Source: JADKAV01 sp963733395 (GTDB taxonomy: Bacteria > Actinomycetota > Actinomycetes > S36-B12 > UBA10799). From it: a stretch of DNA of 64,000 bases. The notes below the pieces were generated by a model. That model saw only the letters and a list, made by a program, of their open reading frames with translations, was not told where the DNA came from and searched no databases. Positions 1 to 9,481 of this stretch are shown piece by piece; the first letter of the stretch is position 1; every line of letters begins with the position of its first letter. The translations under genes were made by a program, and so were the position numbers. The DNA lies in NCBI GenBank assembly GCA_963733395.1, contig CAVTCZ010000012.1, positions 20,476 to 84,475 of the forward strand. The letters are read 5' to 3'.

Positions 1-1105
1 TGCGCCGCGGGATCCTCGTTGTAGCCCTCGAAGAAGAGCTTGCTCCACAAGGTTGTCCGCGGTGATCTCACCGTAGAGCTCCGACTGGATCGGGCCGGTC
101 GCCGCCACCGCCGCCTGCAGCGCCACCGGGTCCAGCGAGATCACGCCGTCCACGGGCTGCCCACCGTTGGCCTCCCAGGAACGGATCATGTCCTCGCCGG
201 TCACCCGGTAGTCCTGGTGCAGGTTCGACCACGCGAAGCCGTCGGTCGCGTCCGTCTCGGCGTAGTAGGGCCCCTTGGCCACCGGGTCCCACGGGCACGC
301 TCGGGTTGCCGGGGAAGAAGTGACTGCTCACCGCGCCCTTGTCGACGACCTCCATCTTCCCCTGGTCGAACTCGACGAGTGCGGCGTTCAGGGCGGCCCC
401 ACCCCCGGCGTACAACTCGCCGGGGTTGTGGAACACGACCAGGTAGGTCGCCGGCGAGTCCTCGCCCAGCAGGGTGGGGAGCTCGGGCAGCATCAGGTCG
501 TAGATCCGCAGGCCCTTCTGGATCCCCGCGACCTGGTCGGAGGCCTCGTCGACGTAGCCGCGCAACAGCGGCGAGACGTCCGCGGGAACGGTCTGCAGGA
601 GTTCGTCGGCCTGGCTCAGGTTGTCGTTCATCTGCGCGATCTGCGGTTCGATCCCCTGCAGTGCGGCGATGTTGATGGTCCCGTCGGCGAAGGCCGCCTG
701 GCCGCTGCCGTCGCTGCCCGAGAGCCGGGCGTAGACGTCGTTGGTCACCGCCGCCGCGTCGAGCACCTCCTGCGCGGCGTCCATGAACGTGTTGGCGCCG
801 GTGAGGTTGGTGTGGAAGTAGGGGACGACGTTCAGCGCGGAGACGGGCAGGGAGGTGACTGCCGCCTGCACCTTCTGGGTGTTCGATCGCGCCTTCTCGA
901 TGGATGCGGCCGCCGCCTGCGGGTCACCCGCGGCGATCTGGTCGGTCATCGACTGCAGGGCGGCATTGGCCTGTTTGGCGTGCCATCCGGTCAGAGCCAG
1001 GCTGCCGAGGAACCAGAGAGCGAGGGCGCCGACGACCAGCAGGATCCAGGTACTCGGCCGCCGCCAGCGGGAAATGCCTGGGGCGCCATCCTGTGACTCG
1101 CTCAC
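1..1105 (-). CDS. DUF4012 family membrane protein, truncated by the window edge
   Basis: The gene starts at a GTG at 1105 and runs leftward off the window, so its C-terminus is not seen. A short basic N-terminal tail is followed by one membrane helix (about residues 20-40) and a long extracytoplasmic part containing YLVVFHNPGELYAGGG, typical of DUF4012 proteins. The family's function is unknown; in actinobacteria it is often linked to cell-surface polysaccharide genes (family knowledge, not shown here). The frame breaks near 293, where a run of C carries one extra base, and again near 47. Removing these restores a continuous protein reading on to FFEGYNEDPAA at the edge. These are probably sequence errors. 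Confidence 0.75.
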
Positions 1106-1162
1106 GACGCTCCAATCCGCTCATAGGTACCGACGACCAGTGCGTCGTGGGGGTTCCGGTGA

Positions 1163-1751
1163 TTACGCGCTGTCACCGATGATACGTGCCGCTGACATTC
1201 CGCTACGGGACTCCAGCACCGACAGCGCCTGCCGTGCCCACGCGATGTTCTCCTTCTCGAACCGCATCCCGCGCAGCAAGGTGAGGTACGGCCCCACCTC
1301 CGGGTTGCCCGTCAGGTAGGCCTGCTCGTCGCGGCCGTCCAGCATGCGTGTGCGCAGCGTCTCGTAGCCGCGAAGTTTCGACTGCGCAGCCTCGAGCCGC
1401 CGGCGCAGGGCGTCCGACCACGGCTGCGGCGTCACCGACGTCGACCGCCTGCACCTTGACGAGTAGCTCGTCCTTGATCGAGGTGTCCCGGCTCGGTGTC
1501 CGGGTGTAGTCGGCCAATGCCTGGCGGCCGGCCGGGGTCAGCGAGAAGAGCCGCTTGTTCGGTCGGCGCTGCTGCTCGATGAGTCTGCCCGTGATGAGGC
1601 CCTCGGACTCCAGACGCTCCAACTCCCGGTACAACTGCTGGGGGGTCGCCACCCAGAAGTTGCCGACGGAGGCGCTGAACGACTTGGCCAGGTCGTACCC
1701 CGAAGCCTCGCCGGACAGCAGGGCAGCGAGGGCAGCGTGACGCAGGGACAT
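1163..1751 (-). CDS. PadR-family transcriptional regulator
   Basis: The start is the ATG at 1751 (MSLRHAALAALL), where PadR proteins normally begin; the frame extends further upstream but without homology. The winged-helix region covers about residues 1-85 (SGYDLAKSF, QLYRELERLESEGLI, FSLTPAGRQAL). The C-terminal helical dimerisation part (ALRRRLEAAQSKLRGYETL, QALSVLESRSG) lies in the next frame. One extra G near 1435 explains the shift, and the total length (589) is 1 modulo 3. The gene is divergent from the oxidoreductase pair at 1846-4440, which it probably represses. The ligand is unknown. Confidence 0.85.
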
Positions 1752-1772
1752 GTCTTCAGCTCTACCAAGTGA

Positions 1773-1827
1773 ATAGTCACAGAGTTGACTATCATTGTGG
1801 CGGTGGCCTAGAGTCAAGTTAGTCAAC
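1773..1827. promoter_or_regulatory. Probable PadR operators in the divergent promoter
   Basis: At 1773-1792 there is an inverted repeat ATAGTCA-N6-TGACTAT, and at 1812-1827 two more half-sites in tandem (AGTCAA, AGTCAAC). They lie in the 94-bp gap between the PadR gene and the CrtI-like gene, where an autoregulating PadR repressor would bind. Binding is inferred from position and symmetry only. Confidence 0.6.
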
Positions 1828-1845
1828 AAAGTGAGTAGGTGACTC

Positions 1846-3328
1846 ATGCAGACGTACGACGCCGTCGTGATCGGTGCGGGCAACGCGGGCTTGACCGCGG
1901 CCGCCACCCTGCAGCGGGGCGGGATGCGGACCCTGCTGGTGGAGCGCCACAACGTGCCCGGGGGGTGTGCCACTTCGTTCCGCCGCGGCCGGTTCGAGTT
2001 CGAGGTCGCGCTGCATCAGCTCTCCGGCGTCGGTTCGCCCGACCAGCCGTTCAGCATCCGCGGGTTGTTCGAGGGGCTCGGCGTGGCCGACCGACTGGAG
2101 TTCATCGAGGAGCCGGACCTCTACCGCGCCGTGGTCCCCGGACGGCTCGACGTGACGATCCCGGCCGACTGGGCCGGGGCCGTCGATGTGCTGGAGGCAC
2201 AGTTCCCCGGCAACCGCGAGCGGCTCGAGGTCTTCTTCGAACTGGTCAAGACCACCGCGTTCTGGCAGATCGCCGCTCGTCGCGGCATGCCCGTCGAGCA
2301 GATCGACCCTGACTACTTCCGGATCGCGCTGCACCCGGTGAAGCAGGTCATGGACGAGCACTTCGACGACGACGGCCTCAAGCAGGCCCTGACCACCTAC
2401 TGGACCTACCTCGGGCAGCCGCCGTCGGTGCTGGCCTTCCAGGACTTCGCGCTGACCCTGTTCGCGTACTTCGAGTTCAAGCCGTGGCACGTGCGCGGCG
2501 GCTCGCAGGCGATGTCGACTGCGATCCTGGACGCGTTCCTCGATGCCGGCGGCGAGGTGGTGTTCAACACCGAGGTGGTGCGCATCGCGCAGCGGGAGGG
2601 CCGGGTGGCCGGGCGTGGTGCTCGACGACGGCCGGGAGATCGCGGCAGCCGAGGTCGTCTCCAACGCGTCGCTGCCGGTCACCTACGGCATGCTCGCCGA
2701 CGTGCCGCCGGAGGTCACGGCGGACCTGGCGACGCGGCGGGTCGGCATCTCCGGCTTCATCCTGCACCTGGGCCTGGACGCGACCGCCGAGGACTTGGGC
2801 TTCACCGCAAGCACGATGTTCATCAACAAGGACACCGACGACGACCACACCTTCGCCTCGTGGCGCACCCTGGAACCGGCCCGGGGGGTGTGCGTGACGT
2901 GCTACGACGTGGCGCCCATCGGGTTCTCGCCGCCGGGCACCTGCCATGTGTCGCTGATGACGCTGCAGTACGCGGACGTGTGGGATGCCGTGGCGCCGCA
3001 GGACTATGCGCGCACGAAGTTCGCCTACGCCCAGACGCTGCTGGACCTACTGGAGACCACCGTCCCCGGGGTGCGGTCGGTGATCGAGGAGGTTGATGTG
3101 GCCACGCCCTTGACGCTGGAGCACTACCTCGGGCATCCCGGTGGCGCCTTCTACGGCTATGACCAGGACCCCACGGAGAGCTGGCTGTTCCGCAACTCCG
3201 AACGGGAGTCGCAGGTCCCCGGCCTGCACCTGGCGGGCTCCTGGGCGGGCATGGGCGGGTTCCAGCCCACGCTGGAGGCCGGTGCCCGGACCGCCCGCCG
3301 CATCCTGCGCCAGACGGCGGGGGTGTGA
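1846..3328 (+). CDS. CrtI/phytoene desaturase-like FAD oxidoreductase
   Basis: This is a flavin amine-oxidase-fold protein of the phytoene desaturase / carotenoid isomerase / retinol saturase group. The N-terminal dinucleotide motif is VIGAGNAGLTAAATLQRGG with a downstream acidic residue in LLVERHNVPGG. The C-terminal FAD motif is GLHLAGSWAGMGGFQPTLEAG, close to the end of the ~490-residue product. One extra G near 2612 splits the frame between GRVAG and VVLDDGREI; the length of 1483 bp is 1 modulo 3. The start ATG at 1846 follows AGGTGA. The stop almost touches the next gene, a ferredoxin reductase, suggesting the two form one redox system. The substrate is not predictable; no other carotenoid genes are present. 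Confidence 0.8.
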
Positions 3329-3330
3329 CC

Positions 3331-4440
3331 ATGGCGCACAGACTCGCCCCGTTGTACGACCAGTACGCCGAGATCTCCGCCGAGATCGACGACCGCCCGG
3401 CCGACACCACCGATCACGTCGCAAGGACGGCGCGGGACATCGCCGCCCACCACCCGCGGCGACTGCATCTGCGCGTCGCGGAGGTCATCCCCGAGACGGC
3501 CTCGACGGCCACGTTCCGGCTGGTGGCCGAGGACGGGTCAGCCCTGCCGGTATTCCTGGCCGGGCAATACGTCAACGTGTTCTACGACGGCACCAGCCGC
3601 CCGTATGCCATGTCGTCCTCGCCTTCGCACCTGGACCACTACGACCTCACCGTCCGCCGGGTCCCCGGGGGCCGGGTCAGCAACGCCCTGCTGGACCGGG
3701 TGGCGGTGGGCGACGAGCTGGTGACGACCGGGCCGATGGGGACGTTCCACCACAACCCGCTGTTCCACGGCGACGACCTGGTCTTCATCGCCGGCGGCTC
3801 CGGGGTGGTCCCGGCGATGAGCATGATCCGGGAGATCGTGGACGGCGACCTCGACCGGAGGTTCCACCTCGTCTACGGGTCGCGCAGTGCCGGCGACGTG
3901 ATCTTCGGCGAGGAACTGGCTGCGATCCACCACCCCGGCATCACCGTCGACCACGTCATCCAGGAGTCCGACGGGTTGATCACCGCCGACGTGATCACGC
4001 AACGGGTGGGCCCGCTGGCCGGCCGGATGGTCTACGTGTGCGGACCCCAGGGGTTGTACCCGTACGCGGTGGCGCAACTGTCGGCGCTGGGGCACCCGCG
4101 CCGCCGGATCCGGTTCGAGGCCAACGGCGCCCCCACCGACCCGACCGCGCAGGCGTCGTGGCCGGCAGGCGTCGACCCGCGGGCCGAGGTGACCGTGACG
4201 GTCGGGGACGCCAGGTTCCGCACGACGTGTGGCCGACCGCTGCTGGATGCTCTGGAGGACAACGGCTTCACGCCCGAGGTGGGCTGCCGTTCCGGGGAGT
4301 GCAGCCTGTGCCGCGTGCAGGTGCTCGACGGCCAGGTGCACAGCGCCGACGAGGCCCGTCTGCGGATGTCGGATGAGGCTGGCGGTTACGTGCACAGCTG
4401 CGTGGCGTACCCGATCGGTGATGTGACGCTGCGGGTGTAG
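3331..4440 (+). CDS. Ferredoxin reductase with fused C-terminal 2Fe-2S domain
   Basis: The protein of ~369 aa has an N-terminal helical extension of ~50 residues, an FNR-type FAD domain (RPYAMSSSPS as the FAD-binding RxYS-like motif), an NAD(P) domain (FIAGGSGVVPAMSMI, YVCGPQGLYPYAV) and a plant-type ferredoxin domain at the C-terminus. The ferredoxin cysteines are CRSGECSLC plus a distal Cys in YVHSCVAYP. Such fusions pass electrons from NAD(P)H to oxygenases or desaturases. I chose the ATG at 3331, preceded by a G-rich ribosome site; a GTG two codons earlier overlaps the upstream stop. It lies in one operon with the CrtI-like gene and is its likely electron partner (inference). Confidence 0.88.
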   Translation: MAHRLAPLYDQYAEISAEIDDRPADTTDHVARTARDIAAHHPRRLHLRVAEVIPETASTATFRLVAEDGSALPVFLAGQYVNVFYDGTSRPYAMSSSPSHLDHYDLTVRRVPGGRVSNALLDRVAVGDELVTTGPMGTFHHNPLFHGDDLVFIAGGSGVVPAMSMIREIVDGDLDRRFHLVYGSRSAGDVIFGEELAAIHHPGITVDHVIQESDGLITADVITQRVGPLAGRMVYVCGPQGLYPYAVAQLSALGHPRRRIRFEANGAPTDPTAQASWPAGVDPRAEVTVTVGDARFRTTCGRPLLDALEDNGFTPEVGCRSGECSLCRVQVLDGQVHSADEARLRMSDEAGGYVHSCVAYPIGDVTLRV

Positions 4441-4568
4441 GGGGTCCGGTGCCGCGAGGCCTTCGTTGCGGTTCGGGTCGTGTTGCGATGGCGTTCGCGC
4501 CCTGCCCGCGGTGTGTACAGGCTGCATGAGCGGGCGCTTCCCCCGACGTGGAACGCCTCCCAGAAACA

Positions 4569-4595
4569 CGAGAACCTCCCCGTAGGGAGGTCTCG
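4569..4595 (-). terminator. Hairpin terminator of tRNA-Leu
   Basis: Arms CGAGAACCTCCC and GGGAGGTCTCG pair around a 4-nt loop with one bulged base. The hairpin lies directly after the 3' end of the leftward tRNA. No clear T-tract follows on the minus strand, so it is a GC-type terminator. It could also serve the rightward reductase gene ending at 4440. Confidence 0.6.
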
Positions 4596-4598
4596 CAC

Positions 4599-4685
4599 TG
4601 GTGCGCGAGGGGGGAGTTGAACCCCCACGCCCTTGCGGGCACACGGACCTGAACCGTGCGCGTCTGCCTATTCCGCCACCCGCGC
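4599..4685 (-). tRNA. tRNA-Leu (anticodon CAG), CCA encoded
   Basis: On the minus strand the acceptor stem GCGCGGG pairs with CTCGCGC (one G-U), followed by discriminator A and an encoded CCA. The anticodon stem-loop CACGGTTCAGGTCCGTG gives anticodon CAG (codon CUG). A long variable arm (TGCCCGCAAGGGCG) marks a class II tRNA, and the T-arm reads GGGGGTTCAACTCCCCC. Length is 87 nt with CCA. Confidence 0.95.
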
Positions 4686-4701
4686 GCCTCTCAAGGGTAC
4701 A

Positions 4702-5053
4702 TCAGGGCTCGGAGCGCACATTGATGTGCATCCGCAGGGGTTCCAGCGGCAGGACCTGGGGTTCGTCGGCGAGGACCTGCGTGAGTTCGTTGATGAGAAC
4801 GGCGAACGGTTGTGACGACCGGTGCTTGTCCTGGCCGTCCTCCCCGCTGAACCACTCGAACAGCCACACCGCGTTGGCCTCCTGCGGATCGAGGCACATC
4901 ACGAACGCCTCTGTCTGCGGCTCGGCGTCCACCAGTTCGTCGGCGTAGCGGTGCAGCGCGTCCAACAGCGACGGGCCGTCGTCCAGGCTGCGCGAGCAGG
5001 CGGACCATGAGGCCCTGCCGACCGGGGAGGAGATCCTGCAGCGGGTCGGTCAC
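4702..5053 (-). CDS. Small antibiotic-biosynthesis-monooxygenase-like (quinol monooxygenase family) protein
   Basis: The product is ~116 aa, the usual size for the ABM dimeric alpha+beta barrel fold, with AFVMCLDPQEANAVWLFEWF and a histidine near the C-terminus (MHINVRSEP). It begins at a GTG at 5053 (VTDPLQDLLPGRQGLMVRLL). One extra base near 4990 shifts the frame between LLAQ and LDDGPSLLDALHRY; length 352 is 1 modulo 3. Family members oxidise quinols or are stress proteins of unknown role, and no substrate can be assigned. Confidence 0.65.
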
Positions 5054-5104
5054 GGGATCGAGCGTATCGGGTGGCTGCGGCCGCCGGTGGGTCGCTTTGG
5101 TGGG

Positions 5105-5243
5105 GGCAGGTTGCGTGGCGGGCGCTTTTGTTGTCGTGTGCGCAATCTGCCGGGTGCGTCGGGGTGGTTCGGCGGGTCGGTGGGCGTCACAGGCGGGGGC
5201 AGGTTGCGTGGCGGGCGCTTTGTTGTCGTGTGCGCAATCTGCC
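5105..5243 (+). repeat. Family 1 palindromic repeat, two tandem copies (5105-5151, 5198-5243)
   Basis: Each copy is a ~46-bp hairpin with an outer stem of the GGCAGgTTGCG...GCGCAATCTGCC type and an asymmetric middle (GCTTTTGTTGTC). The copies start 93 bp apart. They lie between the 5' end of the small monooxygenase gene and the 3' end of the subtilase. Matching elements occur at 13578, 33402, 33493, 51119, 51211 and 51302, all with the T-rich strand on the plus strand. Confidence 0.8.
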
Positions 5244-5267
5244 TGGGGGCGCTGCCGGGCGAACGGG

Positions 5268-7241
5268 CTACAGCTCCCGGCTGGCCGGGCCGTGCCACAG
5301 ATCCGCCGGCGAGTACACCCGCAGTGCGCCAGCCTTGCCGGGGAACGAGTACCGGCCGTTGCGGTTGGTCTGCGTGGTGTCGATGGTCTTCCAGCCATTG
5401 CCCGCGCGCCGCTGCAGCTGCACCTCGCTGGCGGCCTTGCTGGGAGTCACCTGACCGCTGATCCGCCCCGACTGCTTGGCGGTCACGGTGGTGTTCACCC
5501 ACTGTGACTCGCGTGCGCTGGCTGCGTTCCAGAAACCCGGGGCGAGCAGCGTGAACTGGTAGTGGAAGGACCACCGCAGGTCCCGGACCATGAACGAGTC
5601 GGGGCCGTCCGCGTCGGGGATGAACCGCCGGACCTTCTCGGCGGCACCGCCCTTCTGCGAGGTCAGCTGCAGCGGCCAGCCGCCGATGTAGCCGAAGGTC
5701 GGGACCTGCACCCCCACCTCCACCTTCTGCTGGCTGTTGCGCGGCACGGACTTGGATCCGGTCAGCGTCCACTTCAACGGCCGCACGGTGGCGATCGCCC
5801 GGGAAGTCCCGGACGGGCCCTGGGTGAAGACGGCGAAGGCGTAGTTGGTCTTGGGGTTCTTGCCCGGCACGTCGACGGTGACGGGCTGATCGGCGCCCGC
5901 GCCAGAAGCGACGCGGCTGCCGCCGTAGATCCCCACCGGGGCCTTCTTGCCCTTCTTGAACTGCACTGCGTAGGTGGTACCGGCAGCCGGCGTGAACGTC
6001 ACCCGGGCGATCCCCTCGGGGGTGCCGGTGGCGGCGATGTCGCGTGGCATGCCGGGGGCACGGCCTGCACCCAACTGCTCGAGCAGCGCCGCCGGGTCCA
6101 CCACTCCGGCACCGTAGTCCGGGTCGGAACCCGCTGCGCCGAGGTCGCGCGACGTTGCCATGATCTGCTGCAGCAGCGGCTCGCCGCCGGCGCCGGGGGA
6201 GTAGCTCATGGCCAGCGCGGCGATGGCGCTGACGTAGGCGGTGGACATCGAGGTGCCGGAGGTCCAGGTGTAGTTGCTCGTGTTGAACGTCGAGAGGATG
6301 CCCTGGCCGGGAGCGGCGACGTCGATGTGCGAACCGCGGTTGGAGAACGAGGCCCGCTTGTTGTCGAAGTCGGTCGCGCCGACACCGAGCACCCCCGGGT
6401 AGCCGGCCGGGTACATGACCAGGCGCGCTCCCTCGTTGCCACCGGCGGCCACCAGCGTCACCCCGGCTCCGCGGGCGTAGTCGATGGCCTCGGCCTCCAC
6501 CCGGTTGCTGGAGTCGGCGCCGAAGGACATGTTGATCACGTCGGCGCCGTTGTCGACGGCCCAGACGATCCCGCGGGCGATGTCGTCGGAGTCGCCCACC
6601 CCGTCGGCGTCGAGCACCTTGACCGGCAGGATGCGGGCGCCGGGGGCCAGTCCCGAGACCCCGCCGTTGTTCACCTTGGCGGCGATCATGCCGGCCAGGA
6701 ACGTGCCGTGGCCGTTGTCGTCGGTGCGGGCGCCGGGCTTGTTGGTGATGGCGTTGAAGCCCTTGGCGACCTTGCCCTTGAGATCGGGGTTCGAGGCCTT
6801 CACGCCGGTGTCGAGGACCGCAACGGTGATGCCGTAACCGGTGCTGCGCTGCCACAGGTCCTCGGCCTGCAGGCGGTTCAGACCCCACTGCAGGTCGCGG
6901 CCGGCGTCGTCGGCGGGCACGGCCATGGCGTAGCGGGTCGACGGGGTGTCGACTGCGAGCACGGTGTCGTCGGCGGTCTGCTCGGCCAGGGCGGCGGCGT
7001 CGGGGGCGGTGGCGACCTCGACCGTGCCTTCGTCGGTGCGTACCAGCGCCGAGACGCTGTCCGCGGGCGGCACCTCGGTCACAGGTACCTCGGGGCCCAG
7101 CGTCGGCACCTCGGGCACCACCGGGGTGTCCGCGACCGGGTCAATCGGCGCGGGCGGGTCGTCAGCTCCCAGGGCAGGCGTCAGCGGCGCAAGCAGCAGT
7201 GCCGCGGCCAGCAGGCCGGCGGCGAATCGGCGTTGTGTCAC
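5268..7241 (-). CDS. Secreted subtilisin-like serine protease (S8)
   Basis: The 657-aa protein has a signal peptide (residues 1-25, cleavage near PALGA), a Pro-rich linker and an inhibitor-like propeptide region to ~115. The S8 domain follows, with catalytic Asp144 (VAVLDTGVKASNPDL), His178 (DDNGHGTFLAGMI), oxyanion Asn269 (AAGGNEGA) and Ser331 (SGTSMSTAYVSA). Residues beyond ~400 form beta-rich C-terminal domains, ending in a carboxypeptidase-regulatory-like segment (GRISGQVTPSK, VQLQRRAGNGWKTI). No sortase motif or terminal membrane helix is seen, so release or non-covalent attachment is likely. All catalytic residues are present and the gene is uninterrupted. Confidence 0.92.
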   Translation of the reverse strand: MTQRRFAAGLLAAALLLAPLTPALGADDPPAPIDPVADTPVVPEVPTLGPEVPVTEVPPADSVSALVRTDEGTVEVATAPDAAALAEQTADDTVLAVDTPSTRYAMAVPADDAGRDLQWGLNRLQAEDLWQRSTGYGITVAVLDTGVKASNPDLKGKVAKGFNAITNKPGARTDDNGHGTFLAGMIAAKVNNGGVSGLAPGARILPVKVLDADGVGDSDDIARGIVWAVDNGADVINMSFGADSSNRVEAEAIDYARGAGVTLVAAGGNEGARLVMYPAGYPGVLGVGATDFDNKRASFSNRGSHIDVAAPGQGILSTFNTSNYTWTSGTSMSTAYVSAIAALAMSYSPGAGGEPLLQQIMATSRDLGAAGSDPDYGAGVVDPAALLEQLGAGRAPGMPRDIAATGTPEGIARVTFTPAAGTTYAVQFKKGKKAPVGIYGGSRVASGAGADQPVTVDVPGKNPKTNYAFAVFTQGPSGTSRAIATVRPLKWTLTGSKSVPRNSQQKVEVGVQVPTFGYIGGWPLQLTSQKGGAAEKVRRFIPDADGPDSFMVRDLRWSFHYQFTLLAPGFWNAASARESQWVNTTVTAKQSGRISGQVTPSKAASEVQLQRRAGNGWKTIDTTQTNRNGRYSFPGKAGALRVYSPADLWHGPASREL

Positions 7242-7346
7242 TGTCCACCTTCCTCAAGTACTCACCATAGGACGTCACAACCGGTGGTCGCGGTTCCGCT
7301 GCCCCCGTCACTGGCATCCGGCCACGCCCCGCGTCAGTATCGGAGC

Positions 7347-8231
7347 ATGCCGGAGTTGCCAGAAGTGCAGGCCATGGCCGACGTGCTCGCCGAACAGTTC
7401 GCAGGCATGTGGATCGCCAAGGCCGAGCTCGGCAGCCTGTCGGCGCTGAAGACGTACGACCCGCCGCTGTCGGCATTGGCCGACGCCACCCTGCTGGGCA
7501 CCGACCGCCGCGGCAAGTTCCTGATCCTGCGCCTGGCCGACAGCGCGGGAGAGCCGCTGGACCTCGTCGTGCACCTGTCCCGGGCGGGCTGGATCCACTG
7601 GCGGACGTCCGCGAAGCTGGCGCCACTGCGGCCCGGCAAGAGCCCGGTGGCGATGCGCCTCACGTGGCGCGACGAGGCAGGGGAGACCACGGTCCTGGAT
7701 GTCACCGAGGCCGGCACCCAGAAGCGCCTGGCGATCTATCTGGTCCGTGACCTCGGCGAGGTGCCGGGCATCGGGCGGCTCGGCCCGGACGCCCTGTCCC
7801 TGAGCGCCGACGACCTCGCCGCTTTGCTGGCGCAACAGGGCAAACGGCAACTGAAGACGCTGTTGCGCGAGCAGCAAGTCCTCTCCGGGATCGGCAACGC
7901 GTACAGCGACGAGATCCTGCACGCGGCGCGCCTCTCGCCCTATGCGCCGGCGGACTCGTTGACGCCCCAGCAGGTGACGGCCCTGCAGGCCGCGATCCAG
8001 GAGGTCCTGTCCGAGGCCACCACCCGCACCCGGTCGGCGGAACTGGGGAAGATCAAGGCCGAGAAGCGCGCCGGCCTGCGGGTCCACAACCGCACGGGCG
8101 AGCCGTGCGACGTGTGCGGTACGCCGATAGCCCAGGTGCGACTGGCGGACAGCTCCTTCCAGTACTGTCCGACGTGCCAGACCGGCGGCAAACCGCTGGC
8201 CGATCGAAGGATGTCGAGGTTGTTGAAGTGA
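7347..8231 (+). CDS. Fpg/Nei-family DNA glycosylase-lyase
   Basis: The 294-aa protein begins MPELPEV, with catalytic Pro2 and Glu3 exposed after Met removal. The helix-two-turns-helix region contains LLREQQVLSGIGNAYSDEIL, and the C-terminal zinc finger has CDVCG and CPTC followed by TGGKPLADRRMSRLL. These proteins remove oxidised bases and cut the strand by beta/delta elimination. Whether it is MutM (8-oxoG) or Nei-like cannot be settled from motifs. Its last 4 bases overlap the GTG of the next gene, suggesting translational coupling. Confidence 0.9.
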   Translation: MPELPEVQAMADVLAEQFAGMWIAKAELGSLSALKTYDPPLSALADATLLGTDRRGKFLILRLADSAGEPLDLVVHLSRAGWIHWRTSAKLAPLRPGKSPVAMRLTWRDEAGETTVLDVTEAGTQKRLAIYLVRDLGEVPGIGRLGPDALSLSADDLAALLAQQGKRQLKTLLREQQVLSGIGNAYSDEILHAARLSPYAPADSLTPQQVTALQAAIQEVLSEATTRTRSAELGKIKAEKRAGLRVHNRTGEPCDVCGTPIAQVRLADSSFQYCPTCQTGGKPLADRRMSRLLK

Positions 8232-9481
8232 CCGATCTAGCCGGGATCGTCGGGGCCGACCACGTGCTCACCGATGAGGGCCTGCGACAGGGGTACGAGA
8301 CCGATTGGACGGGCCGTTTCAGCGGCCCGTGTGAAGCTGTGGTGCGTCCCGCCGATGCCGCCCAGATCGCCGAGGTGCTGCGCTGGGCCGGCGACAATGG
8401 CCGGGCGGTGCTCGTCCAGGGCGGCAACACCGGCCTGGTGGGCGGGTCGGTGCCGGCGGTCGGCGACCGACCCGTGATCATCCTGTCCACGACCCGGCTG
8501 CGGCAGCCCTGCGAGGTGGTGGGGCGCAGCGCGGTGGTCGGTGCGGGCGTCACCCTCGGCGACGTGCAGCGACTGGCCGCCGAGCACGGCTTGGTCTACG
8601 GCGTCGACCTCGCAGCCCGCGACTCCGCCACGATCGGCGGCACGGTGGCCACCAACGCCGGGGGTATCCGGGTCTGCCGGTACGGCATGACCCGCTCGCA
8701 GGTCGAGGGCATCGAGGCGGTGTTGGCCGACGGCACGATCGTGCGCCGCATGAACGGCCTGGCCAAGGACAACACCGGCTTCGACCTCGCCGGGCTGCTG
8801 ACCGGCAGCGAGGGCACGCTCGGCGTGATCACGGCGGTGCGGGTGCGGTTGCACGACCCGGCAGCGGAGTCGGTGGTGGCCGTCTTCGGCGTCGACTCGC
8901 TGGCCGACGCACTGGCGCACGCCCGCGCCCAGGGCGCAGGTCTGCAGGCGGCCGAAGTGGTGGACCAACGGGCGTGGGCGCAGGCCGGCGGCCCCGACCT
9001 GGGCGAGCACCCATGGGCGCTGCTACTGGAGTCGGATCTCGAGACCGCGGAGATCCCCGACGAGGCGCTGGTGGCCACGGAAGGCCCGGACCGCGCCCGC
9101 CTGTGGCACTTCCGGGAGTCCCAGTCCGAGGTGGCCCAGCAGATGGGGGTCAAGCAGAAGGTCGACGTGGCGCTGCCGCTCGAGCGGCTCGACGAGTTCA
9201 CCGCCGCCGTCTTCGCCGCGCACCCCTGCACGATCTTCGGCCATGTCGCGGACGGCTCGCTGCATGTGGAGCTCTTCGACACCGGCGAGGACGAAGTCCT
9301 GGACACCGTCGTCGCGATGGGTGGGGCGGTGTCGGCCGAGCACGGGGTCGGCCGGGTGAAGACCAAGGCCGTGGTCGATGACCGGGGCGAGGCCACGATC
9401 GCCGCGATGCGGGCCATCAAGGACGCCCTGGATCCCAACGGCGTGCTGAACCCGGGGGTCCTCTTCTCGGCGGCCCGGTGA
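8228..9481 (+). CDS. FAD-binding (GlcD/D-lactate or D-2-hydroxyacid dehydrogenase-like) oxidoreductase
   Basis: The ~417-aa protein has a PCMH-type FAD domain (LVQGGNTGLVGGSVP, TIGGTVATNAGGIRVCRYG, GLLTGSEGTLGVIT) and a C-terminal FAD-oxidase cap ending AEHGVGRVKT...DPNGVLNPGVLF. This is the architecture of GlcD, Dld2 and D-2-hydroxyglutarate dehydrogenases, which oxidise D-2-hydroxyacids to 2-ketoacids. The GTG start at 8228 overlaps the glycosylase stop, and the stop overlaps the next ATG by one base. The neighbouring larB/larC genes (lactate racemase cofactor) make lactate a plausible substrate, but that is only context. Confidence 0.85.
   Translation: MTDLAGIVGADHVLTDEGLRQGYETDWTGRFSGPCEAVVRPADAAQIAEVLRWAGDNGRAVLVQGGNTGLVGGSVPAVGDRPVIILSTTRLRQPCEVVGRSAVVGAGVTLGDVQRLAAEHGLVYGVDLAARDSATIGGTVATNAGGIRVCRYGMTRSQVEGIEAVLADGTIVRRMNGLAKDNTGFDLAGLLTGSEGTLGVITAVRVRLHDPAAESVVAVFGVDSLADALAHARAQGAGLQAAEVVDQRAWAQAGGPDLGEHPWALLLESDLETAEIPDEALVATEGPDRARLWHFRESQSEVAQQMGVKQKVDVALPLERLDEFTAAVFAAHPCTIFGHVADGSLHVELFDTGEDEVLDTVVAMGGAVSAEHGVGRVKTKAVVDDRGEATIAAMRAIKDALDPNGVLNPGVLFSAAR

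Noticed and set aside
5562..8231. 889-aa open frame on the plus strand
   Set aside because: Most of it lies antisense to the subtilase and has the Gly/Val/Arg/His-rich composition of a shadow frame. Only the 3' part from 7347 is real (Fpg/Nei).
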